A stretch of 64,000 bases of DNA, from contig OY829540.1 in the NCBI GenBank assembly GCA_963691705.1, forward strand, positions 71,534,367-71,598,366. Reading direction: 5' to 3'. Of this stretch, positions 47,969 through 60,100 are shown piece by piece. The position numbers were made by a program, and so were the translations under genes. How positions within the stretch are numbered: position 1 is the stretch's first letter; each line of letters begins with the position of its first letter. The stretch is from Viola odorata. Its lineage: Eukaryota > Streptophyta > Magnoliopsida > Malpighiales > Violaceae. A model generated the notes under the pieces. That model was not told the DNA's origin and made no database searches. It saw nothing but the letters and a program-made list of their open reading frames with translations.

Positions 47969-50657
47969 ATCTCAGTGATGTGTCCTAGCGAGATCAAAGT
48001 AGCAGCGGCAAGCTATTTCTCCAATTTCTTCAAGGCTAATAGGTGGAATAGACCTCACATGCTGGACCTCGGATTTGCTAAGCTTGATGCAGAAGAGGTA
48101 ACTCGGTTAGATAAAGAGGTTACGTCAGCTGAAATTTGGGAAGCGGTGAAGAGTTGTGCTGGAGATAAATCGCCTGGGCCAGATGGGTTGTCTATGCGTT
48201 TCATCCAAAATTCTTGGGATTTTATGGGCGCAGATTATTGTCGGTTGGTAAAAGGGTTCTTCATTTCGGGTACTTTCCCTAAAGGAGCTAATTCCTCTTT
48301 CCTTGTCCTTATCCCGAAAGTGCCATCAGCTAAGAGGTTCTGTGAGTTCCGCCCAATCAGTCTAGTAAGCAGCTACTACAAGATCATCTCTAAAGTTTTA
48401 GCCAATCGCCTGGGATCGGTGATCTCTTCGATAGTTAGCGAAGTTCAACATGGGTTTATTAAAGGGAGGCAGACCCTGGATTGTGTCATGATAGCGAATG
48501 AGGTTGCTCACCATCTCAAGGCTTCTCAACAGCAAGGTTTCATGTTCAAACTTGATTTTGAGAAAGCTTATGATTCAGTAGAATGGAGCTACCTTGATGA
48601 AGTTCTAAGCCACATGGGATTCAGTTCTAAATGGCGGGGCTGGGTTCAGCAGTGCTTGAGTTCAGCTAGAGTTTCGGTTTTGATTAATGGGTCCCCTTCA
48701 GCCGAGTTTGAGGTGGGTCGTGGATTGAGACAAGGTTGTCCCATGTCTCCCTTCCTGTTCAACATTGCAGCAGAGGGTCTTCACCAAATATTCTGTAGGG
48801 CGGAGAGGAGCGGGCATTTGAGGGGATTAGGCAACTCTTCAGCGGGTTGGAATCTTACTCACCTTCAATTTGCAGACGACACATTGGTTTTTGCTGGCAA
48901 CGATGAGGTAGAAATTCAATGTGTTAAAGGTTTACTGCGCTGGTTTGATGCTTTTTCGGGTCTGAAGGTCAACTTCCATAAAAGCTCCCTAGTGGGAATC
49001 AATATTTTCAGACAGTCAGGGGAGACGTTGGCTCGTAGAGCTGGATGTAAATATGAATCCATTCCTTTCAAATACTTAGGTTCTTACGTAGGGATGAATC
49101 CGAGGAGACTTTCCAGTTGGGACTTCGTGCTTCAGGCTATGAGGAAAAAATTGTCGACATGGAAAGGCGCCCTGTTATCTGTGGGTGGGAGGGTGACCCT
49201 TATCAAATCGGCGTTGGCTAGCATTCCTATATACAACATGTCCATTTTCCGTATGCCTAAAGGTATCGCCCTCCAATGCGAGAGTATCATGAGAAGGTTT
49301 CTTTGGAGTGGGGATGAGCAATCTAGATTTTTAGCGAAGGTAAAGTGGGCAACAGCGGTTCGGCCTAAGGAGCAAGGAGGGTTGGGTATTGGCCGTCTCC
49401 AAACAAGGAATGAAGCTTTTATGTTGAAGTGGATTTGGGGCCTCCTTACCAATGAGAAGAAACTGTGGGTTGAGATAGTTCAAAAGCAGTATAATTTCTC
49501 TTCGTTGGGGGATTTTTGGCTAACCGAGAGGGTTCATTTTTCTCAGATATGGGGAGACATTGTACGGGTATGTGGTAGAAATAACTCCTTATTCAGTTTT
49601 TGGTCTTCTAATGCTAAGCTGAAATTAGGCAACGGGGAGATTTGTAAATTTTGGTGGGATCCGTGGGCCTTGGAAGTTCCGTTGGCATTTCGGTTTCCGC
49701 GCCTTTACTCTCTCTCCCAAAATCAGTTTGGTGTGATCAGAGATTTCGGCGAATGGGAAGGAGAATTATGGGTATGGAGCTGGAATTGGAGAAGAGGGTT
49801 ATTTGAATGGGAGGTAGAGGAAGTGTCCAATCTTACAGATTTAATCACTACTCCAAGTGCGGGAGCAAACAGAGATACTTTGTCCTGGAACCTTGAAAAG
49901 GGCGGTAAGTTTTCTGTTCGGTCCTTCTGTCGGGGGATTGACAAGCATCAATTCGGTGGATCGGAAAACCATCTAGTGGCGTCAAGTTGGAGTAGATTGG
50001 TTCCTTACCGAGTTGAATTCTTCATTTGGTTATCCCTTCAGGACCGTATTGCGTCGAGAGAGTTCCTTAGGATTCGGAACTTGATTCCCTTGGATTCAAG
50101 CTTCTGTCCGTTCTGTTCTGAGAAGGTTGAAAGCACTACTCACATTCTTCTTCTCTGTAAGTTCATATTTCCTATATGGAACTACATCATTCGTTGGGCG
50201 GGCATTGAGTGGGTTCTTCCAGGAAGCTGGCCAGATTGTTGGAAGAGCTGGAGTGGGCTATATCGGGGTAATCATAATGAGGCAAAAGTTATGTGGAAGA
50301 TGTTGATATATGCAGTAGTATGGAATATTTGGCTACAACGAAACAAGGTGATATTTTAGGACGAGAATTTCTCTGCTTTTCGGACCTTAAACCTTATTTT
50401 CTCCTCATGGCAAAATTGGTTGAGAAGTAGGGATCCTTTGTTTCCCTATAATGCAGTGCAGATGCTCCACTCTTCTTCTTGGTTATATTCCTGGGGAGGT
50501 TGGAATCAGTTCGATGTTAGTTAGTTTTAGAGCTAGCTTCTTTGGCTCGTCTTCTTGTCTCCTGCTGCTTCCTCAGTTGTTTAATGGTTCACTTGACTTT
50601 TAGGTCATTTTTAATGACCTGTTAATAAATCTATCTCTGCTTATTAAAAAAAAAAAA
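47969..50657 (+). mobile_element. 5'-truncated L1-type LINE
   Basis: 2689 bp ending in an A-tract of about 12 bases, flanked by a 17-bp TSD ACTCAAGGATAAGGATA (47952-47968 and 50658-50674). ORF1 and the endonuclease domain are missing. The remaining sequence starts shortly before the RT domain. 5' truncation, poly-A and a long variable TSD are typical of target-primed reverse transcription. Confidence 0.92.
47975..50524 (+). CDS. LINE reverse transcriptase (ORF2 fragment)
   Basis: Open for 794 residues (47975-50359), then TAG. In the same frame another 54 codons (DENFSAFRTL ... NQFDVS) lead to TAG at 50522-50524. The first stop may therefore be a mutation, or the true end. Motifs: SPGPDGLS, RPISL (126-130), KLDFEKAYD (192-200), FADDT (299-303, the catalytic box), and a zf-RVT segment near residues 680-740 (FFIWLSLQDRIASRE ... 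CPFC ... THILLLC). No RNase H domain is visible. It represents roughly the C-terminal two thirds of a plant L1 ORF2. Confidence 0.92.
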
Positions 50658-50849
50658 ACTCAAGGATAAGGATATCAGCAGTTGAACGTTACCTGTACTG
50701 TACTGGTTTTTTTGTACCTCATATATGTAAAGGTTATAAATGAATTCCTACAATTTTAATATCAAACTGGCTTATTATCATGGACTACCTTAGGGTCAGC
50801 AAGATTAAGGCAATGACACGTCTGTTTGAGAGAGAGGCTTAGGCTAGGT

Positions 50850-51485
50850 TATGCTCTTTCGTGTGGTCACAGTCGCTTCGAGCCTGTCACGGCATCAAGC
50901 TCATCGCCGATGCCCTCGTTTCTGATTGCAGCGACTCCGTTTTTGACCTCATCGCGCTACCGGTATGCTTTCAGCTTTCTGTCTCTTTCTTTTTGAAATG
51001 GAAACGACACCGTCGTTTTTTTCTGTTATGCTGTTAGTTATTGTTCTGGAGGAATGCGTAGGGAGGGACACCAGGTGCTACTAATCTTAAAAATTCCGGA
51101 GTTTTGGAGGGCTTGGTGAAGAAGCAAGAGAAAGGGCAGCTTTACGTAGCAGTCTGTGCTTCTCCAGCGGTGGCACTAGGCTCCTGGGGTTTGCTGAAGG
51201 GACTGAAAGTAATGACCACATTTGAATGATCCTTTGTGTTACTGATGAATAAATTGCGTATGGTGATCAGAACTGTGATTGTGTTGTTTATGGCAGGCAA
51301 CTTGTTATCCCACCTTTATGGAGCAGTTACAGTCTTCTGGTGTAGCGGCTGCTGTTGAATCAAGGGTGCAGAAGGATGACACAGTTGTGACGAGTCGTGG
51401 AGCAGGGACTACTATGGAATTTGCTGTTTCCTTAGTTGAGCAATTGTATGGGAAAGAGAAAGCTGATGAGGTTTCAGGGCCCTTG
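50850..51485 (+). pseudogene. DJ1: Captured DJ-1/PARK7-like domain fragment
   Basis: Three exons: about 50850-50963 (ACHGIKLIADALVSDCSDSV), 51062-51208 (PGATNLKNSGVLEGLVKKQE ... AVCASPAVALGSWG) and 51297-51485 (ATCYPTFMEQLQSSGVAAAV ... VVTSRGAGTTMEFAVSLVEQ). Splice sites and phases fit. The nucleophile Cys in AVCASP is present. Plant DJ-1 proteins carry two such domains, and only part of one is here. The start is missing, about six bases are lost before ACHGIK, and the usual GGMPGA has become GGTPGA. DJ-1 proteins act in oxidative stress and glyoxalase/deglycase chemistry. Inside the hAT element it is a captured fragment. Confidence 0.88.
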
Positions 51486-51804
51486 GTACATCTCTCTTTG
51501 GCCTACTTTCTGTTTTACTTGATGTGTATATGCCTGACAGTCATCTAATGGTTCTATGTAAAAGTTCAGTGAAGATAGAGAGAGTTTGTGTGTTTACATC
51601 TTTTACATGTTAAATTAAAAGATCTCCAATGCTTGAATATAGTTATTGCTAGTAGCGCGCTAGTCAAGAAAATAGAAATATTCGTATATTTATGAGAGAA
51701 AACACAAGTGCTAACTTTTTTCTTGCAACATTACTGGATACATTGATTCGAATACTGCGGACTTTTTGGTTGACTGCATTTAGTGCATTTTTCACAATTT
51801 AGGG

Positions 51805-52060
51805 TAAAAAATGAGTTAAAACGAGCCAAAATGGTAAAAAAAAATGAACCAAAATGGTAAAAATTGAGCAAAAATGGTAAAAAATTGAGCAAAAATTGTA
51901 AAAACCAAGCCAAAATGGTAAAAAACGAGCCAAAATGGTAAAAAACGAGCCAAAACGGTAAAAATCGAGCCAAAATGGTAAAAAACGAGCCAAAATGGTA
52001 AAAACCGAGTCAAAACGGTAAAAAATGAACCAAAATAATAAAAAACGAGCATAATTAATG
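51805..52060. repeat. Subterminal tandem repeat of the hAT element
   Basis: About twelve loose copies of a 17-20-bp unit, CGAGCCAAAATGGTAAAAAA. Related repeats lie in inverse orientation at 41130-41270. Minus-strand ORFs here (Phe/Leu-rich) come from the repeat only. Confidence 0.85.
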
Positions 52061-52276
52061 AAAACGGATCTAAATAATAATTTTTTTATTAATTATAAAA
52101 AATAAAATAATTTAGTGAATTGGATATCCATTATATACCCAATTGGGTGTGGGCATATTGGGTATGGGTAATAATGGATATTTAATTTTGGGTATGAATT
52201 GGATATTTACCCATACCCGCCCATACCCATTTTAACATAACCATACCCGCCCATACCCGCCCAATTGCCATCCCTA

Positions 52277-52284
52277 GTTGGAGA
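52277..52284. repeat. 8-bp target duplication, right copy
   Basis: GTTGGAGA, identical to 43419-43426. Confidence 0.92.
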
Positions 52285-52474
52285 CGAGGATCTTGCCGGT
52301 AAGAGCGCTAATGGCTTCCTCGTCGAGCATCGCATTCGAGATGGGACTCGCCTTCTTCAAAACCATGTTAATGGCTTCACGAGTGATGAAATCTTTCTCA
52401 AAAGTTGCATCAAGAGCTGGAAGAGCAATAGTGGCAATGAGCACAAGCCCAACAATCATCCTCTTCATCTCCAT
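52277..52474 (-). CDS. Cyclotide precursor, N-terminal part (signal and prodomain)
   Basis: 66 codons starting MEMKRM, then a hydrophobic signal peptide core (VGLVLIATIALPALDA) and a prodomain with FEKDFITREAINMVLKK and DEEAISALTGK. This matches Violaceae cyclotide precursors. The frame runs directly into the hAT terminus, where TAG (the first three bases of the element, TAGGGATGG read on the minus strand) is an immediate stop. A truncated, secreted prodomain without any cyclotide could still be made. Confidence 0.92.
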
Positions 52475-52573
52475 TAAATTAAATGCTTAATTAATTTTTG
52501 ATTAAAAGCTTATAAATTTGTGTAATTGCTTCTCTTTTCTTTCAAGCTGTGAGGTGTGTGTGCTTGCCACAAC

Positions 52574-52585
52574 CTCTATTTATAG
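52574..52585 (-). promoter_or_regulatory. TATA box of the cyclotide gene
   Basis: CTATAAATAGAG on the minus strand, about 100 bases before the ATG at 52474. This spacing implies a 5' UTR of about 70 bases. It is a near-perfect plant TATA box, and the promoter looks intact. Confidence 0.75.
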
Positions 52586-52599
52586 CCAGCCAGCACTAG

Positions 52600-53647
52600 T
52601 ACCCTCCTCTCTTTCTTTCTCTTATTTTTTATAAATAAAAATAAATAAATCACATTTGATATAATTCCTCTTAATTAATTTATATATCCAAATAACTTCA
52701 TTTTTTAATAACATCATGCATGGTATAAATTAAATCTATTAATTTCTCTTAATTAATGAATGATGTTATTAGATGTGAGACTTTCTTTTGGACCAAAGTT
52801 TTTACGATTTTTTCAAAACATATACTTAATTTAATTAGGATTCAGTACTCATTTATTTAGTCTTATTTATTTTATATATTTAATGTGAGATTTTGACTCA
52901 TACACTTAACAATTTTAATATCATAAATAATTTTTTATTCTATTTTGTTTCAACATTATTCAATAAATTAAAGTAAAATTTGGGTGAATCTAGTGTCTCT
53001 ACGCGGGTTTATAGGTATGAAATATTTTTTTACCATCAACATATGGATTAATGATTAACGTGTCACCCAAACAAGATGGTCACCCGTATGCATACGAAGT
53101 TATATTTTCTTGAATATAATTGTTGGGCCGTAAAGAAATACTTCTTTAAGTATATATAATTTGGTCAATTTAGACTGTTTAACTTCTTTTTTTTATCTAG
53201 ATATTTTTTTTTCATTTTATTTATTTCAATATCTTTTTTTAAAAAAAATCTAATGACCCTAAATTGATTAAATCATTAATCTAATGACTCGAGAACTCAA
53301 ACGATTCCATGTTCAATTTAGTCTTGCCAACTTTCAAGATCTCTTACACTTTCACTTGGTTTTTATTGCACTTTCAGATATTAGGTTAAAGGCTTTTGTT
53401 CACTTTTTCCTATTTCTTGCTAGGCCTTGATTGATTAGATGCGGTTGGCACTTTACAAATTAATAATTGGTGTACCAAAAAAGATAGTTTCGTGATTCAT
53501 CGCTGTCCGCAATTCCAAATTATGAAAGAATTATCACGTTCAATCCAAAACTAGGGAGCCATAGTTGGCCTTATTTCATTGCAACATCAATTTCTCTAGA
53601 CTAGCTAATCATCCCACTTAGCTGTACCTACCATGAGATTCCTTCAC
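52600..53647. other. Upstream region of the cyclotide gene
   Basis: AT-rich. From about 53170 it is a diverged duplicate of 39735 onward: shared CTGTTTAACT, GATTGATTAGATG or GGTTGATTAGATG, and TTTCATTGCAACAT. No ORF is supported. Confidence 0.55.
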
Positions 53648-53649
53648 TA

Positions 53650-53878
53650 TGTCCGTCTTTTATTAACTGTCGCTTTAACTTTGGACACGTATATTGAGGA
53701 GTTCAGATGACTCACTATTTGAGACAATTTACCCCGAATTTTTTCTCGAACGTTCGTTAATCCTTAACGTACGTTTGGAAAAAAGTACGGATTTTTTTGG
53801 GGTCAAATAGTGAGTCATCCGGGCTCCTTAATATGCGTGTCCAAAGTCAAAATGACAATTAATAAAAGACGGAGGGGG
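53650..53878. mobile_element. Stowaway-type MITE with long hairpin
   Basis: About 229 bp between TA dinucleotides. The left arm (GTCCGTCTTTTATTAACTGT ... GACTCACTATTTGA) pairs with the right arm (CCTCCGTCTTTTATTAATTG when reversed) over some 80-90 bases. The left tip has lost part of the CCCCCTCC end. The paralogous region near 40735 lacks it, which gives an empty site. Confidence 0.82.
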
Positions 53879-53880
53879 TA

Positions 53881-55362
53881 TTTTTTACTACACCCGTTAA
53901 TCCGGTTTGAATCATATCTGCCTTCTAGCGGAAATGATTTCCCAATCCTCATTATTTTATCGAGCTGATAATCTGGTTTGAGTATCGTCGGACTTTCAAA
54001 GCGGAGGTGACTCTTTTAGTATTGTTTTCTCCATTCTCAAGACTTAAACTCCAAACTTTCATTAAGGGTGAACAAGTTCATTACTATTTCATCACAACTA
54101 ATGTTGGTAGTTATGTAATCAACAATATTAATTATTATTACTATTATTATTTGTGTAGAAATAAATGATAAATTAGAAAACTCAAATTCAAGATGTAATC
54201 TCTTATTATCAGAAATTAATAGTACTAAACTAATAGCTAGCTCAATCAATTCTGGTGACAATATAAATCCGCAATTGAACGTTTACTTGTTTTTTTTTTC
54301 AAATTATAATTTTTGTGTGGTATTAATGTAATTCAACAAGGCTCCCAACTTGACCTATATATGGGCTGCCTGCCTCAGCTTGATGTGGGCTTAGTGAAAG
54401 CTCGAGTTTGACCAGGCTCTATCCAAACCTAATTAACATGAGTCCGAAAAGCCTAGGAATGGGTTTGGGCTAATCATTAATCCCAAGCCCGACCCAATAA
54501 GAATTTCAAGCTCCAATTTAACTTAATAGATTTACTGTTTTTGATAAATGCACAAAAGTACCATGTATATATTGAATGTTATCGTAAAAAGCTTTAGGTT
54601 ACTGGTATTTCTTATAAAATAAAAAGATATATTTTGAGTTTGAATTTTTTTATCCGTTAAAAAAGAAGATCACATTTCATTGAGCAATGATTCTCCCATT
54701 AAATGTCCCCAACTCATAACGTCGCTATTCCTTTTGTTTTATGATAATTATGTTTCGTTTTGCTGTTTTACCTAAGTTTAGAACTTAGTAGTACGACATT
54801 GGGATGATATGTTGATGTTATAAATCAAGTGCTTATGGTATGATCAAAGTAACTATTAATAGTTTGCTATTTAATAAACTTTTTTGGGTGAATATTTCAA
54901 TATTATTCATTAGTTAATTATGAAAATATATTTTTTTATAAGCCAATTGGCACTCAGAAAACTCAGTATATTACATTACATTGCAATAACTGTAAAGAGT
55001 GCATTGTTCCTTTGGCTTTGTTTTCGACTATATATTTTTTTAATTTAGTTCTTGTATTAGTAAAAAACTTTCAATTTTCAATTGACCCTTCAAATGATTA
55101 ATTTAGTCCCGTGTTTATAAAAATCTCTAATAATTAATTTAGTTCATTAAAAGATTCCCGTACTCGCAACAAAGATCACCCTAAATGACTAATTTAGTTT
55201 TTATATTTGTAAGAAAAAATCGTAAAACAACCTGAAATGCTAGCGTTGGATATAACGCCTGATTTTCCTTTCTTCAATTCCGAATGTATATAATATATCT
55301 AATAACTTTGGCTAGAATTTGACAAATTAATATAAACAAAATGCACTACTAGTAAGAAGATT
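53881..55362. other. Intergenic region, duplicate of 38.6-42.2 kb in part
   Basis: 53900-54110 resembles 40740-40890, 54236-54290 resembles 42063-42172, and 54563-54640 resembles sequence flanking the element at 38876. No gene is supported. Confidence 0.5.
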
Positions 55363-55565
55363 TTATGCATCAGAAACAACATGAACACTAGTACGCACGC
55401 GCCTCTCCACAAAAGCACACATGAAGCATATCCCCAAAATACCAGTTAGGATACAGATTCCAAATATTGCAAGGGTACCAAACACAAAACGTACGTCTTC
55501 TTTTCTGGTTTCCAATCTCCACTTCACTCCACGAGCATGGCATTTCCTTGGACTTCCGTCAAGAA

Positions 55566-55871
55566 TCAATACTTCTGGCTGACCACCAGTCCCAATTCCC
55601 CGCATCCAATCCTCACTTTACTCTCCATCGCGCAACCCTCGAATCTCGCCGTGTCCACCTTCACCTTAAAGCTCATGTTCCCCACGAAACCCACCCGCCC
55701 CGAAACCCCATATAAACGCACACGCATCTCCTCAAACCTAACATGGAAAACTATCTCCTTCCCTCGGGGCCCGTGCTCAGCGTGGTTCGGAGAGACGACG
55801 GAGGAGGAGAGAGTCGTGATGTTGCGGTCAAGTTGTGAGGCTGAGGCAGTGATGTTGGAGTTTTTTCCCAT
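55566..55871 (-). pseudogene. Possible LEA_2/NHL-like C-terminal fragment
   Basis: 101 codons on the minus strand: DRNITTLSSSVVSPNH, then GKEIVFHVRFEEMRVRLYG and VDTARFEGC ... ESKVRIGCGELG. The pattern (N-I-T repeats, alternating beta-strand-like segments, a late Cys) recalls the second half of LEA_2 domains of NDR1/HIN1-like proteins, which normally follow an N-terminal membrane anchor. Nothing like that is upstream. After the stop the frame is broken, and a membrane-like segment (FGICILTGILGICFMCAF) occurs in another frame down to 55363. I treat it as a probable relic. Confidence 0.35.
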
Positions 55872-55969
55872 CTCCTAATTAACTAATTACCACCACTCTT
55901 AATTTATATGGCCAAAATCTCCAACACGTACATATATATATATAGGGTTCGAATTACCTGGCATACAAT

Positions 55970-55971
<2 letters not shown>

Positions 55972-56021
<50 letters not shown>
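55972..56021. repeat. (TA)n microsatellite
   Basis: About 25 uninterrupted AT dinucleotides. A shorter AT run lies just upstream (55932-55944). Confidence 0.95.
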
Positions 56022-56025
<4 letters not shown>

Positions 56026-56971
56026 CTAACGTAATTTATTTTGCACGTGCAAGTGATGAGAATTAATTAGAATTGACGCAGGGAAATTATGAAATAATCA
56101 CATTTGTCCCGTAAAATTTTTACATTTAAAATTTCTACATATGACGCACGTACGCTCTCAATGGACAAGGAAATTCTAATATGTCATTCCTCTTTTTCCT
56201 AAATTTTCTTCGTTCAGTAATTAAAATTTTCTGGTAGAAATTCACCATTTAAATGAAAAAATATATATTAACAATTAAAATAGAAAAAAACTTTGTTACT
56301 ATCATTGGCAGTTCTTTCCTTTTTCATGAACAATAATTACGGGCCTAGCCTAACCTAACACAAATCATGTAGTGTTCTTGCTTAAAGAAGTTAAAGATCT
56401 CGACTGCTGATGAGAGGTTGGGTAGATGTTTAAGAGAGCATATATTTAGATTTTCCTAAAAATAAAGAAAAGGGTCAATAGTTGCATTCACCACCCCAAC
56501 TATCACCGAGTTGCAAAACGCCCACGATAATTTTGGACCATAATTGTTGCACTTTGATAGCGTGCAAGTAGTATGTGTGGGAACATTTTTCCTAATGGTT
56601 AAACGAGAGGACCACATGAGTGAGAAAATATAATATGCGTGGACTATTTCTCATTTAACGATAAAAAAAGTATCCACGTGTAAACACTATCAATGTTCAA
56701 TACCATTTTTCTAGTATTTTTTTCATATATTTTACTGATTTATTTAAAATAAAACGTCATGTGAAATTCTAAACCAAAAAATCATCTGATTATACTCTTT
56801 TTAAGTCTTTTTAGTTTTTATTTTTTATTTTTGTATGCCAACAATATATTTTTTGACCAACTATAGGTATTGGACGGATATCATACCCGCGGACGGAATT
56901 GTCATCCTTCCATAAAAAAAGACTTTTGTCGTCTGCCTCTCCTTCTTCCCTCTCCCTACTCTCCCTAGTCC
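56022..56971. other. Promoter-side intergenic region of the potassium transporter
   Basis: AT-rich, no ORF supported. It becomes CT-rich towards 56935-57000. Confidence 0.5.
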
Positions 56972-56980
56972 CTATAAATA
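56972..56980 (+). promoter_or_regulatory. TATA box of the potassium transporter gene
   Basis: CTATAAATA in a CT-rich setting, about 155 bases before the ATG at 57136. This suggests a 5' UTR of about 125-130 bases. Confidence 0.7.
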
Positions 56981-57135
56981 CTACCAACTCTCTTCATCCT
57001 CAGCATCTGATTCTCAAACACGTGCTATAGCTATTCCCCTATGTTTCCCTGGAGTTTATAAACCCATTAATGGTGCTTAGTTAAATGGTAAATTGATACT
57101 ACTCCAGGAATAAGACATACGTTGATACAATTAAT

Positions 57136-60100
57136 ATGGAAGAAGGGAGGCAATTCAGGGCCACAGCCGCCGCCGCCGCATCAACACCAGACACGGCGGA
57201 CAATGTGGTTTTAAGAGAGGTGGTTGTGGATTCCTCTCCCAATCACTATTCCTTTCATCTCACAAATTCTCCCAGCTCTCCACCACTTCACCACCACCAC
57301 CACCAGAAGGTATATATTCCCTTTTTTTTTCTCGGTTCCTTTCTCTTGAATTGCTTGCAATATTGATGTTTTGGATTCCAATGTCGGTTATACTGATGGG
57401 TTTTTGAGATTGATATTTGGGTATTGAAATTTGTGGTGGATTTAGGAGAAAGGGAGATGGGCAACACTAGTGCTAACATACAAGACACTAGGAGTAGTAT
57501 TTGGAGGGCTAGTGACATCCCCACTCTATGTCTACCCTTCAATGCCATTGCAGTCTCCAACAGAAGACGACTATCTGGGCATCTATAGTATCATGTTTTG
57601 GACTCTCACTCTCATTGGAGTTGTCAAATATACTTGCATAGCTCTCAAGGCTGATGATCATGGAGAAGGTTGGTGCCTTTAAATCCTTCTCCGTTTTTCC
57701 TTCTTTTAGTTTCTTTCTTTTCCTAATAAGTTGTTGGTGGTGGTTTGTCATATTTGTAATTATCTTGCTTTTGCATAACAGTCTCTCTTGGCACTAAACC
57801 TTAATTCATTTGTGGGGTTATGTTTGCATTTTGATTCCATTGTGTTTTGTGCTACTGTGCTTGAAGCAAAACCAATACTTGTGGCCTACTCCCTCCGTCC
57901 TCAAATAAATGATGTCCTGACAATTTTTTGAAAAAATATAGTTTTTATCATTTCCAATGTATTGGGTAACCAAAATTAATGTTAATTGAGCGTAGTTAAT
58001 AAAGCAATTGAGAGCAATTGACCACAAACACATAAAAAACAGTAATTAATTATTACCTTAATTCTTAGGAAAGTGGGCTAAAAGCTCAGCCTTAAGCTAA
58101 ATCATTGCAGTGGAGCCAACATTGGTTTTATATCTGTAGGATTTAGCTTATCATTTTGGTGGATATCTCTGTTACTGATATGGTTTATTTTAAATTCTTC
58201 ATTCCGCTTTCCTATTGAGTCAACTTGTATGGTGTCTCTGTTAAATAATTTTTTCTGTCATTGGCTTGATTTATGCTAATTTTCCTCAATATTGGCACAT
58301 AAAGTGTGTGGCTTAGAAAATTGAGAAACTGTTTTGCTTCCTTGTGGTTAGCTTTTCTAAAAAGTAAAGGGAGAATTTTCTAAAAAGCCATTATACTTAC
58401 CATTTTGAAAGGGTGGTTGCGGGAGGGTGGTGGAAATGTAGGCATGCACTGAAAGGAACCTGTTCTTTGTGTTTTACAGTCACTGTGACTCCTCATGTTG
58501 GGTTTCTAATTGTTTGACTTATCGGCGTTTGTTCAAATAGTTCTATATAATGGTTTTCTTAATTCCACTGATTGAAAAGTAGAACCTTTCCCCATCATCA
58601 GAACTTTCAATGCAACTCTCTCTTTTCAGTTGAAAGTGAATTCATGAAAAAACAAAAATGGTTGCAGGTGGAACCTTCGCAGTGTATTCCCTGCTTTGTA
58701 GGAATCTGAATATTGGAATCCTTCCTTCCAAGCGAGTTGAGCCAAACTCAGGTTTCACACAGAGCAAAACTAGGCTTGCGAAATTTTTCGAAAGAAGTAT
58801 AATTGCCAGGAGAATACTGCTTTTCATTGCTATGTTGGGTACATGTATGGTAATTGGCGATGGCATCCTTACACCAGCAATCTCAGGTATGTAAGTATCT
58901 TTCTTTTCCTTCTTTTTTCCTAAACTTGGATAATTTTCTAAAACTTAGTACTAATATTTTGACAGTTTTGTCTGCCATGCAAGGAGTGGGAGTACCTTTC
59001 CCTTCTGTTAATAAATGTAAGTATTTCCATGGCAAGTTATTACTTGCAAATGATGCTGAGAATCTATACCCCAAAGATATGATGTGAAGATGCCAGTGCT
59101 TTTTGCTCATGTCAAATCAATCCATGCTTACAAATTCTTTATCCTCGATTGCTATCTTGAGTATCACAGAAATCCAGTCCTATGGTACGTAGGTCTAGAG
59201 TTAGTTTAAATATGCAAATGCCTACAGGAATAATGTGTCAAAAAATAGGAGTTGAAAGTTAGTTTATGTGAGACTAAAAGTTTTATTACTTTTTTGCAAA
59301 AAGTTCTAAGTTTAGTTACTGTGCAAAGAGTTCTCTATTTTCACTTTTAATAAGATTTCGCTAAGACTCCAGGCCTGTTTTTCTGCAAAAATGGCATTTG
59401 AAAATTCGAGTGACCTTTCATTTTTCAGGAAAAAAACTTCTTTCAATGAAATTATTTCTCTTTGGATTTACAAGTTTGCTGGTACTTATGTTGCAGCTTT
59501 GGTGGATTCTCTCTCTGCAATAATTCTTATTGTTCTGTTTTTGTTACAAAAGTTTGGCACCTCGCGAGTGAGTTTTCTGTTTTCCCCCATCATGTGTGCC
59601 TGGACACTTTGTACTCCACTAGTAGGGATTTATAACATCATACAACACTACCCTGGTATATTCAAGGCTTTATCACCACATTACATACCCCAATTCTTCT
59701 TAAGAAATGGAAAAGAAGGCTGGCTGGTGCTTGGTGGCACCATTCTCTGTATCACAGGTAGCTGCTTGCTTAATTATTATGCTGCGTAGATCAATGATGA
59801 TCATAAGTACGAAGTTTAGTGGCATCATAGTAGGTATGTTCTTCAAACTAATGCATGAATTCTTTTATGGATATGGTTGTCACAGGTTCTGAAGCATTGT
59901 TTGCGGATCTTGGTCATTTCAACAGGAGGTCTATTCAGGTTAATCCTCATTTTCTTAGTCATTTCTTTTTTCCTTTTTTCATACATTAACTGGCTTCTCA
60001 CATTCTTCTTCCTTCAGATTGCCTTCTTGTGTACAATATATCCCTCACTGGTTCTGACATATGCTGGGCAAACTGCATACCTTATCAAGAACCCTAATGA

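Noticed and set aside
51731..52052. Three Phe/Leu-rich minus ORFs
   Set aside because: Produced by the subterminal tandem repeat of the hAT element.
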